Assembly: GCA_902778995.1 (NCBI GenBank)
Contig: CACYZW010000017.1
Coordinates: 1-36,338 of the forward strand
DNA: 36,338 bases
Source: an uncultured Eubacteriales bacterium
GTDB lineage: Bacteria; Bacillota; Clostridia; Christensenellales; Aristaeellaceae
Direction of reading: 5' to 3'
In this document: piece after piece, positions 15,446 through 23,368 of the stretch
Layout of the letters: the number at the start of each line of letters is the position of its first letter
How positions within the stretch are numbered: the first letter of the stretch is position 1
Notes under the pieces: generated by a model
Seen by the model: the letters and a program-made list of their open reading frames with translations, nothing else
Told to the model about the DNA's origin: nothing
Databases searched by the model: none
Position numbers and translations under genes: made by a program

Positions 15446-16744
15446 ATGAAGAAGAATATCAAACTCGTATTCATCGTCTGCCTGGTGCTGGGCATACTGC
15501 TGGCGGCGCTGAACCTGTTTGCCGCGTCGCAGCGCGGACATTTGGCCGAGCTGGAGGAACAGCAGGCGGCCCGCAAGAAGGCCCTGGGCCAGATCGCCGC
15601 CGCCGACGTGCTGGGCATCAACCCGGACGACGTGGTGGTGCCCGACGAGGTGGAACTGACCGCCATGGACAAATTCGTCATCGGCGTCAACAACGCCTCG
15701 TCGATGCTGTGGGTGTGCGCCGTCGACCTGATCATCATCGGCGCCGGCGGCCTGCTGTACACGATGTTCAAGAAAAAGAAGCGGGAGAGCGGCGAAAAGA
15801 AGCTGAGCTCCTCCAACAACGTGCTGGGCATCGTCATCGCGCTGCTGGCGCTGTGCCTTGACCTGGCCATCGCCACACCGGTGTTCCTGACCCCGTCGAA
15901 CTTCCTGAACGTGTTCCAGCAGATCTCCATCAACTTTGTCGTGGCCGTGGGCATGACCTTCGTCATCATTTCCGGCGGCATCGACCTGTCGGTCGGCTCC
16001 AACATCGCGCTGTCCGGCCTGCTGATGGGCATACTGATGAAGAACTATAACGTTCCGGTATTCGTGACGATCCTGGTGTGCATACTGTTCTCGGGCTTCG
16101 TCGGCCTGGTCAACGGCATGCTGATCTCCTTCCTGAACCTGCCGCCCTTCATCGCCACCCTGGGCACCATGTCCATCGTGCGCGGCGGCGCGTACACCGT
16201 CACGGCGGGCCAGCCCATCTACACCTTCCCCGCGGGCTTCACCGCGGTGTCCGGCCGCGTGGCGGGCATACCGCTCTGGTCCACGCTGATCATGCTGGTG
16301 GTGATCGTGCTGGGCTGGTACATACTGCGCTACACCCGCATCGGCCGCTTCACCTACGCCGTGGGCGGCAACGAGAACTGCGCCAGGCTGTCGGGCATCA
16401 ACCTGAAAAAGGTCAAATGCTTCGTCTATGTGGTCAGCGGCCTGTGCTGCGGCGTGGCGGCGCTGCTGCTGTCCTCGCGCCTGGATTCCGCCCTGCCCAC
16501 CAACGCCGACGGCCAGGAGATGGACGCCATCGCGGCCGTGGTCATCGGCGGCACCTCCATGTCCGGCGGTGAGGGCTCCATGATCGGCACGCTGATCGGC
16601 ATACTCATCATCGGTATCATCGCCAACGGCCTGAACCTGCTGGGCGTGGCCCAGGGCCCCCAGAAGATGGTCAAGGGCATGATCATTGTCGTGGCCGTCA
16701 TCATCGACGTGATCCGCAGGAAAGCGTCGCAGTCGAGCAAATAA
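15446..16744 (+). CDS. Sugar ABC transporter permease (RbsC type) with extended N-terminus
   Basis: 432 residues from ATG 15446, which has GAGG 8 bases upstream; ATG 15440 is only 2 bases from that site. From about residue 130 the sequence is a standard BPD_transp_2 permease: LTPSNFLNVFQQISINFVVAVGMTFVIISGGIDLSVGS, LNLPPFIATLGTMSIVRGGAY, FTYAVGGNENCARLSGI and GGTSMSGGEGS. The first 125 residues are unusual. They contain one membrane helix (about 7-28), a charged 45-residue segment and a second helix (about 88-110), followed by KKKKRESGEKK. Typical RbsC proteins of about 320 residues lack this part. It resembles extensions seen in some Clostridia sugar permeases, whose role is unknown to me. 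Confidence 0.93.
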   Translation: MKKNIKLVFIVCLVLGILLAALNLFAASQRGHLAELEEQQAARKKALGQIAAADVLGINPDDVVVPDEVELTAMDKFVIGVNNASSMLWVCAVDLIIIGAGGLLYTMFKKKKRESGEKKLSSSNNVLGIVIALLALCLDLAIATPVFLTPSNFLNVFQQISINFVVAVGMTFVIISGGIDLSVGSNIALSGLLMGILMKNYNVPVFVTILVCILFSGFVGLVNGMLISFLNLPPFIATLGTMSIVRGGAYTVTAGQPIYTFPAGFTAVSGRVAGIPLWSTLIMLVVIVLGWYILRYTRIGRFTYAVGGNENCARLSGINLKKVKCFVYVVSGLCCGVAALLLSSRLDSALPTNADGQEMDAIAAVVIGGTSMSGGEGSMIGTLIGILIIGIIANGLNLLGVAQGPQKMVKGMIIVVAVIIDVIRRKASQSSK

Positions 16745-16766
16745 CACAACAGCGAGGTAAAAAAAC

Positions 16767-17630
16767 ATGCTTGTCAACCTGAAGGAAATGCTGGTGCTGG
16801 CGGAATCGAAGGGTATCGCCGTGGGCGCGTTCAACGCCGCAGGGCTGGAGTGCATCGAGGCGATATTCGCCGCGGCGGAGGAGTTGAATATGCCCTTCGT
16901 GCTGATGTTCGCCCAGCTGCACGAGCCGTGGATGCATTTGAAGACCATCGGGCCGATCATGGTGGACGTGGCGAAAAAATCGCCGGTGCCGGTATGCGTG
17001 ATGCTGGACCACGGGGAGGACCTGGATTATCTCAAGCAGGCCCTGGACCTGGGCTTCACCGCCATCATGTACGATGGCTCCACGCTGCCCTATGAGGAAA
17101 ACGTGGCCAACACGAAAAAGGCCGTGGCCCTGGCGAAGCAGTACGGCGCGTCGGTGGAGGCCGAGCTGGGCAGCATGGGCCGCCGGGAGTACGGCACGGG
17201 CAACCGCTCCGGCGACGAGGACGAGACCAAGATCTACACAGACCCCCAACAGGCGAAGGCCTTTGTGGAGGCCACCGGTGTGGACGCGCTGGCCTGCTCC
17301 TTCGGCACCACCCACGGCATCTTCCTGAAGGCGCCGAAGCTGGACTTCGACGTCGTTCGGAACGTGCGGCGGCTGACCAACATCCCCATCGTGATGCATG
17401 GCGCCTCGGGCGTGTCCACCGAGGATCTGCACCGATCCATCGAAGCCGGCGTCAGCAAGATCAACTACTACACCTACATGGACAAGGCCGGCGGCGCGGC
17501 TGCCGCCGAGGCGCTCAGGGCCATCCCCGAGGGCCGTCCCGTCTTTTTCAGCACGCTGATGCAGGCGGGCCGCGAGGCCATGCGCAAGGACGTGCTGGGC
17601 GCGATGAAGGTGTTTGCGAGGATGGGGTAG
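16767..17630 (+). CDS. Class II fructose-bisphosphate aldolase family protein
   Basis: 287 residues, normal length. The zinc-dependent class II signature is complete: VMLDHGEDLD (catalytic Asp81, zinc ligand His82), EAELGSMG (Glu132), FGTTHGIF (His183) and VMHGASG (His211), followed by KINYYT where the phosphate-binding loop lies. The GTTHG in place of GNVHG and YYT in place of the usual IDT suggest a substrate other than fructose 1,6-bisphosphate. It follows the sugar permease by 22 bases, and isomerase and kinase genes come after it. The simplest reading is cleavage of a ketose 1-phosphate to dihydroxyacetone phosphate and an aldehyde. GatY/KbaY-like tagatose-bisphosphate aldolases belong to the same family and are an alternative. 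Confidence 0.9.
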   Translation: MLVNLKEMLVLAESKGIAVGAFNAAGLECIEAIFAAAEELNMPFVLMFAQLHEPWMHLKTIGPIMVDVAKKSPVPVCVMLDHGEDLDYLKQALDLGFTAIMYDGSTLPYEENVANTKKAVALAKQYGASVEAELGSMGRREYGTGNRSGDEDETKIYTDPQQAKAFVEATGVDALACSFGTTHGIFLKAPKLDFDVVRNVRRLTNIPIVMHGASGVSTEDLHRSIEAGVSKINYYTYMDKAGGAAAAEALRAIPEGRPVFFSTLMQAGREAMRKDVLGAMKVFARMG

Positions 17631-17637
17631 GAATTGG

Positions 17638-17952
17638 GGAATTAGGAACTAGGAACCAGGAACTAGGAACTAGGAACTAGGAATTAGGAACCAGGAATTA
17701 GGAACTAGGAATTAGGAACTAGGAACCAGGAACCAGGAATTAGGAACCAGGAACCAGGAACCAGGAACCAGGAACCAGGAACCAGGAACCAGGAACCAGG
17801 AACCAGGAACCAGGAACTAGGAACTAGGAACCAGGAACTAGGAACCAGGAACTAGGAACTAGGAATTAGGAACCAGGAACTAGGAACTAGGAATTAGGAA
17901 CCAGGAACCAGGAACTGGGAACCAGGAACCAGGAATCGGGAATCAGGAATAG
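17638..17952. repeat. 45-unit heptanucleotide tandem array
   Basis: Forty-five 7-base units follow each other without a single insertion or deletion. All read GGAAYYA except units 40, 43 and 45 (GGAACTG, GGAATCG, GGAATAG). Three forms dominate: GGAACCA (including a run of ten at units 16-25), GGAACTA and GGAATTA; GGAATCA appears only at the end. A degenerate unit at 17630-17636 overlaps the aldolase stop. Two units occur inverted at 18051-18064. It fills most of the 475-base gap between aldolase and isomerase. The rest of that gap shows the 13-mer GCGTTCCAATCGG (17961-17973, shared with 1723-1735) and no clear promoter. Confidence 0.95.
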
Positions 17953-18105
17953 TGGCTGCCGCGTTCCAATCGGGGGATTTTGGTTCAATTTTGCTTCGAT
18001 CGCGGGGATGAAACGAATATTCACATTGCCTTTTTGCCCGCGGCTTATCCTGGTTCCCGGTTCCTTCCAATTAACTGATATTGATAGAAGCAGGAGGACT
18101 GCGAT

Positions 18106-19509
18106 ATGCAGAGGAAGATGACCTTCGCCCTGGCCTTTGCCAACCGGGGCTTCATGCCGGGCGAGCTGATCTACGAAGCCCGGGAGGATATGATCAAGGC
18201 CGTGACCGACGCGGGCTACGACTACATCGCCATGGACGCCGCGCTGACCCGCTACGGGGGCATCGAGACCCGCGACGAGGGCCTGATGTACGCCAAATGG
18301 CTCAAGGAACACGAGGGCGCGTTCGACGGCGTGATCTTCTCCATGCCGATCTTCGCCGACGAGAACGGCGCGATCACCGCCCTTCAGGACGCGGGCGTGC
18401 CGATACTGATGCAGGCCTATCCCGACGAGATCGGCAAGATGGATTTCAAGCACCGCCGGGACGCCTTCTGCGGCAAGTTTTCCGTGACCGACGTGTTCAC
18501 CCAGTACGGCGTGCCCTTCACGGTGCTGAAGCCCCACGTCGTCCATCCGCTGTCCCCGGCGTTCCGGCAGAACCTGAAGGACTTCGCCGCCGTCTGCCGT
18601 GTGGTGAACGGCATGAAGCGCTTCAACGTGGGCTGCATCGGCGCGCGCACCACGGCCTTCAAGACCGTGCGCTTTGACGAGCTGACCCTGCAAAAGTACG
18701 GCATCAACGTGGAGAGCTTCGACCTCTCCGAGCTGATCTTCAAAGTGGGCAAGCTGGCGGACGACGACAGGGCGGTCGCGGACAAGATGGCCGCGCTGGA
18801 AAAGTACACGGACTTTACCCGCGTGCCGGAGAGGAACAAGCTGACGCTGTCGAAGATCAGCGTGGTCATCGACGAGTACATCGAAGAATACCACCTGGAC
18901 GCCCTGACCCTGCGCTGCTGGAACGAGATGGAGACCATACTGCGCGTGTGCCCCTGCGTGCTGCTCTCTGAGCTCAACGACCGGGGCATCCCCGCCTCCT
19001 GCGAGATCGACATGTGCTCCGCCCTGACCATGCGGGCGATGGCGCTGGCCAGCGAGCAGCCCACGGCGGTGCTGGACTGGAACAACAACTACGGCGACGA
19101 CGAGAACAAGGTGATCCTGTTCCACTGCGGCCCCGTGGCCCAGCAGCTGATGACGGCGCGGGGCACCGTCACCGAGCACAAGATGTTCGCCAAGGGCGAT
19201 CCCGGCAGCGGCTGGGGCACCAACGAGGGGCGCATTCGCGCCTTCCCCACCACCATCGCCAACTGCCAGACCAGGGACGGCAAGATCGTCGTCTACGTCA
19301 GCGAGGCCGAGTTCACCGACGACCCCATCGAGGACGCCTACTTCGGCTGCGCGGGCGTGTGCCTCGTGCCCGACATGCAGGAGAAGATGATCAAGCTCGC
19401 CCGGGGCGGCTTCAAGCACCATACCTCCGTGGGCGTGGGCCATATGAAGGCCGTGTTGAAGGAGGCCTTCACCACGTACCTGGGGTACGATTGGGTGGAA
19501 ATTGACTGA
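18106..19509 (+). CDS. L-fucose/D-arabinose isomerase family protein
   Basis: 467 residues, somewhat shorter than E. coli FucI. An AGGAGGA site (18092-18098) sets the start. The N-terminal half is an alpha/beta region (GYDYIAMDAALTRYGGIETRDEG, FDGVIFSMPIFADENG). The C-terminal half carries the metal-site residues of the family: Glu300 in SCEIDMCSALTMRAM and Asp324 in VLDWNNNYGDD, exactly 24 residues apart as in FucI, and His438/439 in GGFKHHTSVGVGH. FucI-family enzymes interconvert aldoses and ketoses with manganese. Given the neighbouring kinase and class II aldolase, it is expected to open the pathway for the imported sugar. Sugars handled by this superfamily include fucose, arabinose and related or sulfonated hexoses, so substrate is not assigned. 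Confidence 0.85.
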   Translation: MQRKMTFALAFANRGFMPGELIYEAREDMIKAVTDAGYDYIAMDAALTRYGGIETRDEGLMYAKWLKEHEGAFDGVIFSMPIFADENGAITALQDAGVPILMQAYPDEIGKMDFKHRRDAFCGKFSVTDVFTQYGVPFTVLKPHVVHPLSPAFRQNLKDFAAVCRVVNGMKRFNVGCIGARTTAFKTVRFDELTLQKYGINVESFDLSELIFKVGKLADDDRAVADKMAALEKYTDFTRVPERNKLTLSKISVVIDEYIEEYHLDALTLRCWNEMETILRVCPCVLLSELNDRGIPASCEIDMCSALTMRAMALASEQPTAVLDWNNNYGDDENKVILFHCGPVAQQLMTARGTVTEHKMFAKGDPGSGWGTNEGRIRAFPTTIANCQTRDGKIVVYVSEAEFTDDPIEDAYFGCAGVCLVPDMQEKMIKLARGGFKHHTSVGVGHMKAVLKEAFTTYLGYDWVEID

Positions 19510-19520
19510 TAAAATGAAAA

Positions 19521-19588
19521 ATTGAGCATGAAAATTGAGAATCGGAGGGCGCATGACCATTCTCCATTCTCAATTTTCAATGCTCAAT
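19521..19588. repeat. Long inverted repeat upstream of the kinase gene
   Basis: The left arm 19521-19542 (ATTGAGCATGAAAATTGAGAAT) is complementary to 19566-19588 with a single inserted base, around a 23-base centre. The arms are AT-rich inside GC-rich surroundings. This GAGAATTGA-type sequence looks like a small palindromic repeat element. It could fold in the mRNA just before the kinase ribosome binding site. Confidence 0.7.
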
Positions 19589-19609
19589 GGAAGAACCGGA
19601 GGGTTTTTT

Positions 19610-21109
19610 ATGAAGATCGCGGGTCTTGACATCGGCACCACCGGCTGCAAGTGCACGGTGTTCGATGAAAGCGGAAAGTACCTGGGAAAGGCGTACCGGG
19701 ATTATCCGGCGAAGCGGAAGGTCACGGGGCACGAGATCGACGTGTCCGCCATCATGGACGGCGTGGTTGGGGCGCTGCGGGAGATGGCGGAGCGCCACCC
19801 GGACATCGGCGGCATCGGCATCACCTCCTTCGGCGAGACCTTCGTGCTGACCGACGTGGCGGGCAGCCCCCTGCACAACGCCATGCTGTACACCGACCCC
19901 CGGGGCGCGGAGGAGGTAAGGGCGCTTTCGGAAAAGCTGGGCGAGCGCAACATCGCCGTGATCACGGGCCTGCGGCCCCACGAGATGTACAGCCTGCCCA
20001 AGCTGATGTGGCTGAAAGCCCATCGGCCCGAAATCTACGGCGCGGCGAAGCACGCCTTCCTGATGCAGGACTACGTGGTGTTCCATCTGACCGGCGCGGC
20101 CCAGATCGACTATTCCCTGGCGACGCGCACCATGGCGCTGGACATTCAAACGCTGCAATGGAGCCCCGAGATGTTCGAAGCTGCGGGCATCGACGTGGCG
20201 CTGATGTCCAAGCCCGTGCCCACGGGCACCCCGGCGGGCACGCTGACACCGGCGGCGGCCCGTGCCGTGGGGCTGCCGGAATCGGTGACGGTCGTCTCCA
20301 TCAGCCACGACCAGGTGGCGGCGGCGGTGGGGGCGGGGGCCTTCGACGGCAGCGTGGCCGTGGACGGCGCGGGCACCACGGAGTGCCTGACGCCCATATA
20401 CGACGCCATGCCCGACATCGACGAGATGACCAAGGGCTACTTTTCGGTGGTGCCCTACGTGATCCCCGGCAAGTACGTGGCCTACGCCTTCTCCTATACC
20501 GGCGGCGCGCTGATCGACTGGTGCATCGGGAGTTTTGCGAAGGCGGAGAAGAAGATTGCGGAAGAGCGGGGCGTCTCCGTGAACGAGCTGCTGGAGGAGG
20601 CCTATCAGAGGGAACACGGCGACGCGCCCAGCGGCCTGCTGGTGCTGCCCCACTTCGCGGGGGCGGCCACGCCCTACATGGACACCGGCTCCAGGGGCGC
20701 GGTCGTGGGCCTGAGCACCGACACCGGCGTGGCGGAGCTGTACCGGGGCTGCATGGAGGGCGTGGTCTATGAGATGGTGCTCAACGCCCGGGCGCTGAAG
20801 GATTCCGGCATCCGCTTTACCCGGCTCCATGCCACCGGCGGCGGCGCGCGGAGCGCCGTGTGGACGCAGATGAAGGCGGACATGCTGAACCTGTCCATCG
20901 TGGCCCTGCGCACCGCCGACGCCGGCACCGTGGGCAGCGCCATGCTCACCGGCGTGGCTGTCGGCGCGTTCCGGGATTTACAGGACGCGGCGGAGCACAT
21001 GGTCGAACAGGTGCATACCTATTATCCCAGGCCGGAAATGCACGAAAAGTATATGCGCATATACGACAGATATGAAAGGCTGTACGACGCGGTGAGGCCG
21101 CTGGTATAG
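19610..21109 (+). CDS. FGGY family carbohydrate kinase
   Basis: 499 residues from ATG 19610, with GGAGGG upstream; the longer open frame would start in the inverted repeat. N-terminal domain: AGLDIGTTGCKCTVFD (phosphate-binding 1) and GGIGITSFGETFVLTD. C-terminal domain: VDGAGTTEC, YTGGALIDW and LHATGGGARSAVWTQMKAD, the second FGGY signature. The nearest general type is xylulokinase/gluconokinase. It should phosphorylate the ketose made by the isomerase to give the substrate of the aldolase encoded at 16767-17630. The final residues end 39 bases before an AT-rich region of different base composition. Confidence 0.92.
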   Translation: MKIAGLDIGTTGCKCTVFDESGKYLGKAYRDYPAKRKVTGHEIDVSAIMDGVVGALREMAERHPDIGGIGITSFGETFVLTDVAGSPLHNAMLYTDPRGAEEVRALSEKLGERNIAVITGLRPHEMYSLPKLMWLKAHRPEIYGAAKHAFLMQDYVVFHLTGAAQIDYSLATRTMALDIQTLQWSPEMFEAAGIDVALMSKPVPTGTPAGTLTPAAARAVGLPESVTVVSISHDQVAAAVGAGAFDGSVAVDGAGTTECLTPIYDAMPDIDEMTKGYFSVVPYVIPGKYVAYAFSYTGGALIDWCIGSFAKAEKKIAEERGVSVNELLEEAYQREHGDAPSGLLVLPHFAGAATPYMDTGSRGAVVGLSTDTGVAELYRGCMEGVVYEMVLNARALKDSGIRFTRLHATGGGARSAVWTQMKADMLNLSIVALRTADAGTVGSAMLTGVAVGAFRDLQDAAEHMVEQVHTYYPRPEMHEKYMRIYDRYERLYDAVRPLV

Positions 21110-21148
21110 CGGTTAGTTATTTAGAAATTGGAAGGCGGATAATTCTAT

Positions 21149-21844
21149 ATGAACATTAGAATTGTATTCTGTGATGAATGCATTTCGAAGCATGACCCTG
21201 AACAACAGGAAATACTAAAGGCGGGTATTGTTTGCACATATACCAAGAGTACATTAATAGTTGATGTGTTTCGTTGTATTCTCGAACAAAGCAATCTATT
21301 GTTCCCGCAGATTGAGATGGAAAGAAAAGAAAATGGGGAGATTGAACAAAGAATAACAGGATATTGTAGAATCGATGATAATATGCTTTTCGACTTTTTC
21401 CGTATAGTTAGAAACGGTAGAGTTTATACCTTATGGGATACAACGGTTAAGGTCGATAAATTATTAAAATACTTGAAAATTGATAATATCCTTGAATTAT
21501 ATTTTGAATGTACTTTCACGGGCACAGGAGCATTTGGGTTTGTCGATGGAATTGAATACTACTATAAATCAGAAGAAAGAAATCATTGGGGAAGACCGCA
21601 TGTTCATGTCAAATATCGTGGTATCAAAATGTCAATCGATATAATTAACTTATGTCGCCTAAATAAGAAAAAGAGGAAACATGAAAAGCCTATTGTAAAT
21701 GAATTAGAAAAGCGCGCCATTGAATGTGTTAGAAAACACCAAAGAGCATTTATCACTGGATGGAATGATCATACGAATGGCATTTTGGTAGACATTAGCA
21801 GATACGTTGATGAAGAGCCTTGGTCAAAGGTTGGTTTGGAATGA
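21149..21844 (+). CDS. AT-rich gene for a protein with C-terminal DUF4160-like domain
   Basis: 231 residues; GGAAGGCGG lies 10 bases upstream. Codon use is strongly A/T-ending, unlike all genes to its left. The first 125 residues match nothing I recognise. Residues about 132-205 resemble DUF4160: GIEYYYKSEERNHWGRPHVHVKYRGIKMSIDI parallels the family's pattern of a YY strand, an H-x-P-H-x-H-V-x-Y segment and a hydrophobic strand, and RAIECVRKHQRAFITGWND parallels its final helix. DUF4160 proteins are small, of unknown activity, and often sit beside DUF2442 genes in toxin-antitoxin-like pairs; here the partner is different. The next gene starts 13 bases later, so the two form an operon. Function unknown. 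Confidence 0.7.
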   Translation: MNIRIVFCDECISKHDPEQQEILKAGIVCTYTKSTLIVDVFRCILEQSNLLFPQIEMERKENGEIEQRITGYCRIDDNMLFDFFRIVRNGRVYTLWDTTVKVDKLLKYLKIDNILELYFECTFTGTGAFGFVDGIEYYYKSEERNHWGRPHVHVKYRGIKMSIDIINLCRLNKKKRKHEKPIVNELEKRAIECVRKHQRAFITGWNDHTNGILVDISRYVDEEPWSKVGLE

Positions 21845-21857
21845 GGAGGTATGAATA

Positions 21858-22910
21858 ATGAAAGCGTTAAAATGTGATGTTTGCGGAGGCAGACTGATAA
21901 TGGGGGCAGGCGGAATTGCCACCTGTGATTCTTGCGGCTTACAATATAATCAAGAATGGATTAAAGAAAAGGTTCAAGAGATTAAGGGCGTTGTTAGCAT
22001 TGACAATACCCATATGATTGATAGTTGGATGAAAATGGCAAAGTCAGCATCAGAAGCTGGGAACCAAAAAGAAGCATACGAATATTATACTCGTGTTGTA
22101 GAAATAGACCCTCAGAATTGGCGAGCTATATACGAAAAAGGAAAAGCGGGTGCTTGGCAGTCCACTTTAGCAAATATAAGGATATCAGAACTGTATCAAG
22201 GTATTGCTACTGCTCTTAAGATTTTAAATAAAAGAAAAATCTCAAACGAGGAGATAGCGGGTATAAGAAATGAATTCGCAGTTGAACTCGCTAAAGTTAA
22301 CTGCGCTATTGTTGATAAAAAAAATCAACTCTTTGAGGATATCAAGGATATTTATTTTGATTCGCACTTGGATAGAATGATTGAGAACAGGAATATGTTT
22401 GCAACAAATGTCGAGAAAATGGAAGATGCTATGTCGCTAATAGCAGACTTGGACGACAGCCTATCAAAAGCAAATGTTATCGCTTTTAAGAAAAGGATTT
22501 GTGATGATATATGTTGGGCATGTCGAAAGATTGCATACTGGATTGATTATTCACAATCAAAACTGGGATACTTTGGATATAAGGAAAAAGAAAAAAAGCA
22601 ATTGATCGACAAATTCTGGTCGTATGTTCTTGATATTAGGATGGTGGATGCAGATTATAAACGCCGTTATAACATGTATGAGGTTGGATTGCCTAATCCA
22701 GGAGATCCAGACTCAAAGTGGGTTAATGATTTCGAATATTGGGAATGGAAGCAAAAGGAAATAGATCGAGAAGTACAACGCCGCAAAAGAAACGACGAAT
22801 ACTGGATTCATCACAAAGAAGAAAGAAAAGAGTTGGAAAAACGGGAAAAGGAGATTAAAGAGAAAATAGCAGAAAAAAAGAGTACAATCCTACCATATAA
22901 AAAAAGATAG
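21858..22910 (+). CDS. Zinc-ribbon, TPR and coiled-coil protein of the AT-rich module
   Basis: 350 residues; GAGGT lies 8 bases upstream. An N-terminal zinc ribbon has two CxxC pairs (CDVCGG at 6-9 and CDSCG at 23-26). One or two TPR-like helix pairs follow (about 55-90: AGNQKEAYEYYTRVVEIDPQNW). The middle is helical, and from about 290 it is a highly charged coiled coil (RREKRNDEY-like, then KELEKREKEIKEKI). Zinc-ribbon plus TPR proteins are widespread in Clostridia and usually continue into a coiled coil or membrane segment. The frame stops with TAG at 22908-22910 just after an A7 run (22899-22905), and the coiled coil continues in the -1 frame to 23242. The stop may therefore be bypassed or recent. 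Confidence 0.75.
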   Translation: MKALKCDVCGGRLIMGAGGIATCDSCGLQYNQEWIKEKVQEIKGVVSIDNTHMIDSWMKMAKSASEAGNQKEAYEYYTRVVEIDPQNWRAIYEKGKAGAWQSTLANIRISELYQGIATALKILNKRKISNEEIAGIRNEFAVELAKVNCAIVDKKNQLFEDIKDIYFDSHLDRMIENRNMFATNVEKMEDAMSLIADLDDSLSKANVIAFKKRICDDICWACRKIAYWIDYSQSKLGYFGYKEKEKKQLIDKFWSYVLDIRMVDADYKRRYNMYEVGLPNPGDPDSKWVNDFEYWEWKQKEIDREVQRRKRNDEYWIHHKEERKELEKREKEIKEKIAEKKSTILPYKKR

Positions 22911-22978
22911 AAGCAGAACAGACAAGGAAAAACATTAGTGTAGAGGGAGAATCAGAATATAATGAAATCAAGAATAAA

Positions 22979-23242
22979 ATGGCGAACATAGAGAATGAAA
23001 TACGTAACACGGGTGTGTTTTCAATAAGGAGAAAAAAGCAACTGCAAGAGGAATTACAATCGAACGCGTCTATAGCTGAAAGATTGTATAGGGATATTCA
23101 AAACAAGAAGACGCAAATTAGTAAGGAAGCCGATAAAAAAATAAAAGCGATAAATAATGAAGCAATACCTTTGATGCAAGAATTGGCTGCTCTGGAAGCA
23201 GAAGAAAGGAGCATAATTGAAGCTCTAAATAAGAATTACTAA
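22979..23242 (+). CDS. Coiled-coil continuation of the zinc-ribbon/TPR protein in the -1 frame
   Basis: 87 residues from ATG 22979, but this frame is open without interruption from 22901, directly at the A7 run inside the preceding gene. Joining the frames there gives KKIEAEQTRKNISVEGE and then this sequence (RRKKQLQEELQSN, ALEAEERSIIEALNKNY), a seamless extension of the upstream coiled coil. No ribosome binding site precedes 22979. It is best read as the real C-terminus of the upstream protein, reached by frameshifting or lost by a one-base deletion. It ends with TAA at 23240-23242. Confidence 0.6.
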   Translation: MANIENEIRNTGVFSIRRKKQLQEELQSNASIAERLYRDIQNKKTQISKEADKKIKAINNEAIPLMQELAALEAEERSIIEALNKNY

Positions 23243-23368
23243 TCGATTGATAATTTCCGGTTTATTTACAGAAATTATGGCATTTCGAATGAATGTGCAC
23301 TACAAGAGGGGCGTTTATGTAGCATTCCCCTTGTATTTTGACGTATAGCAGATGTTCATTTGAAACAC

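Noticed and set aside
17638..17952. CRISPR array
   Set aside because: Units are 7 bases with no spacers, and no cas gene is nearby.
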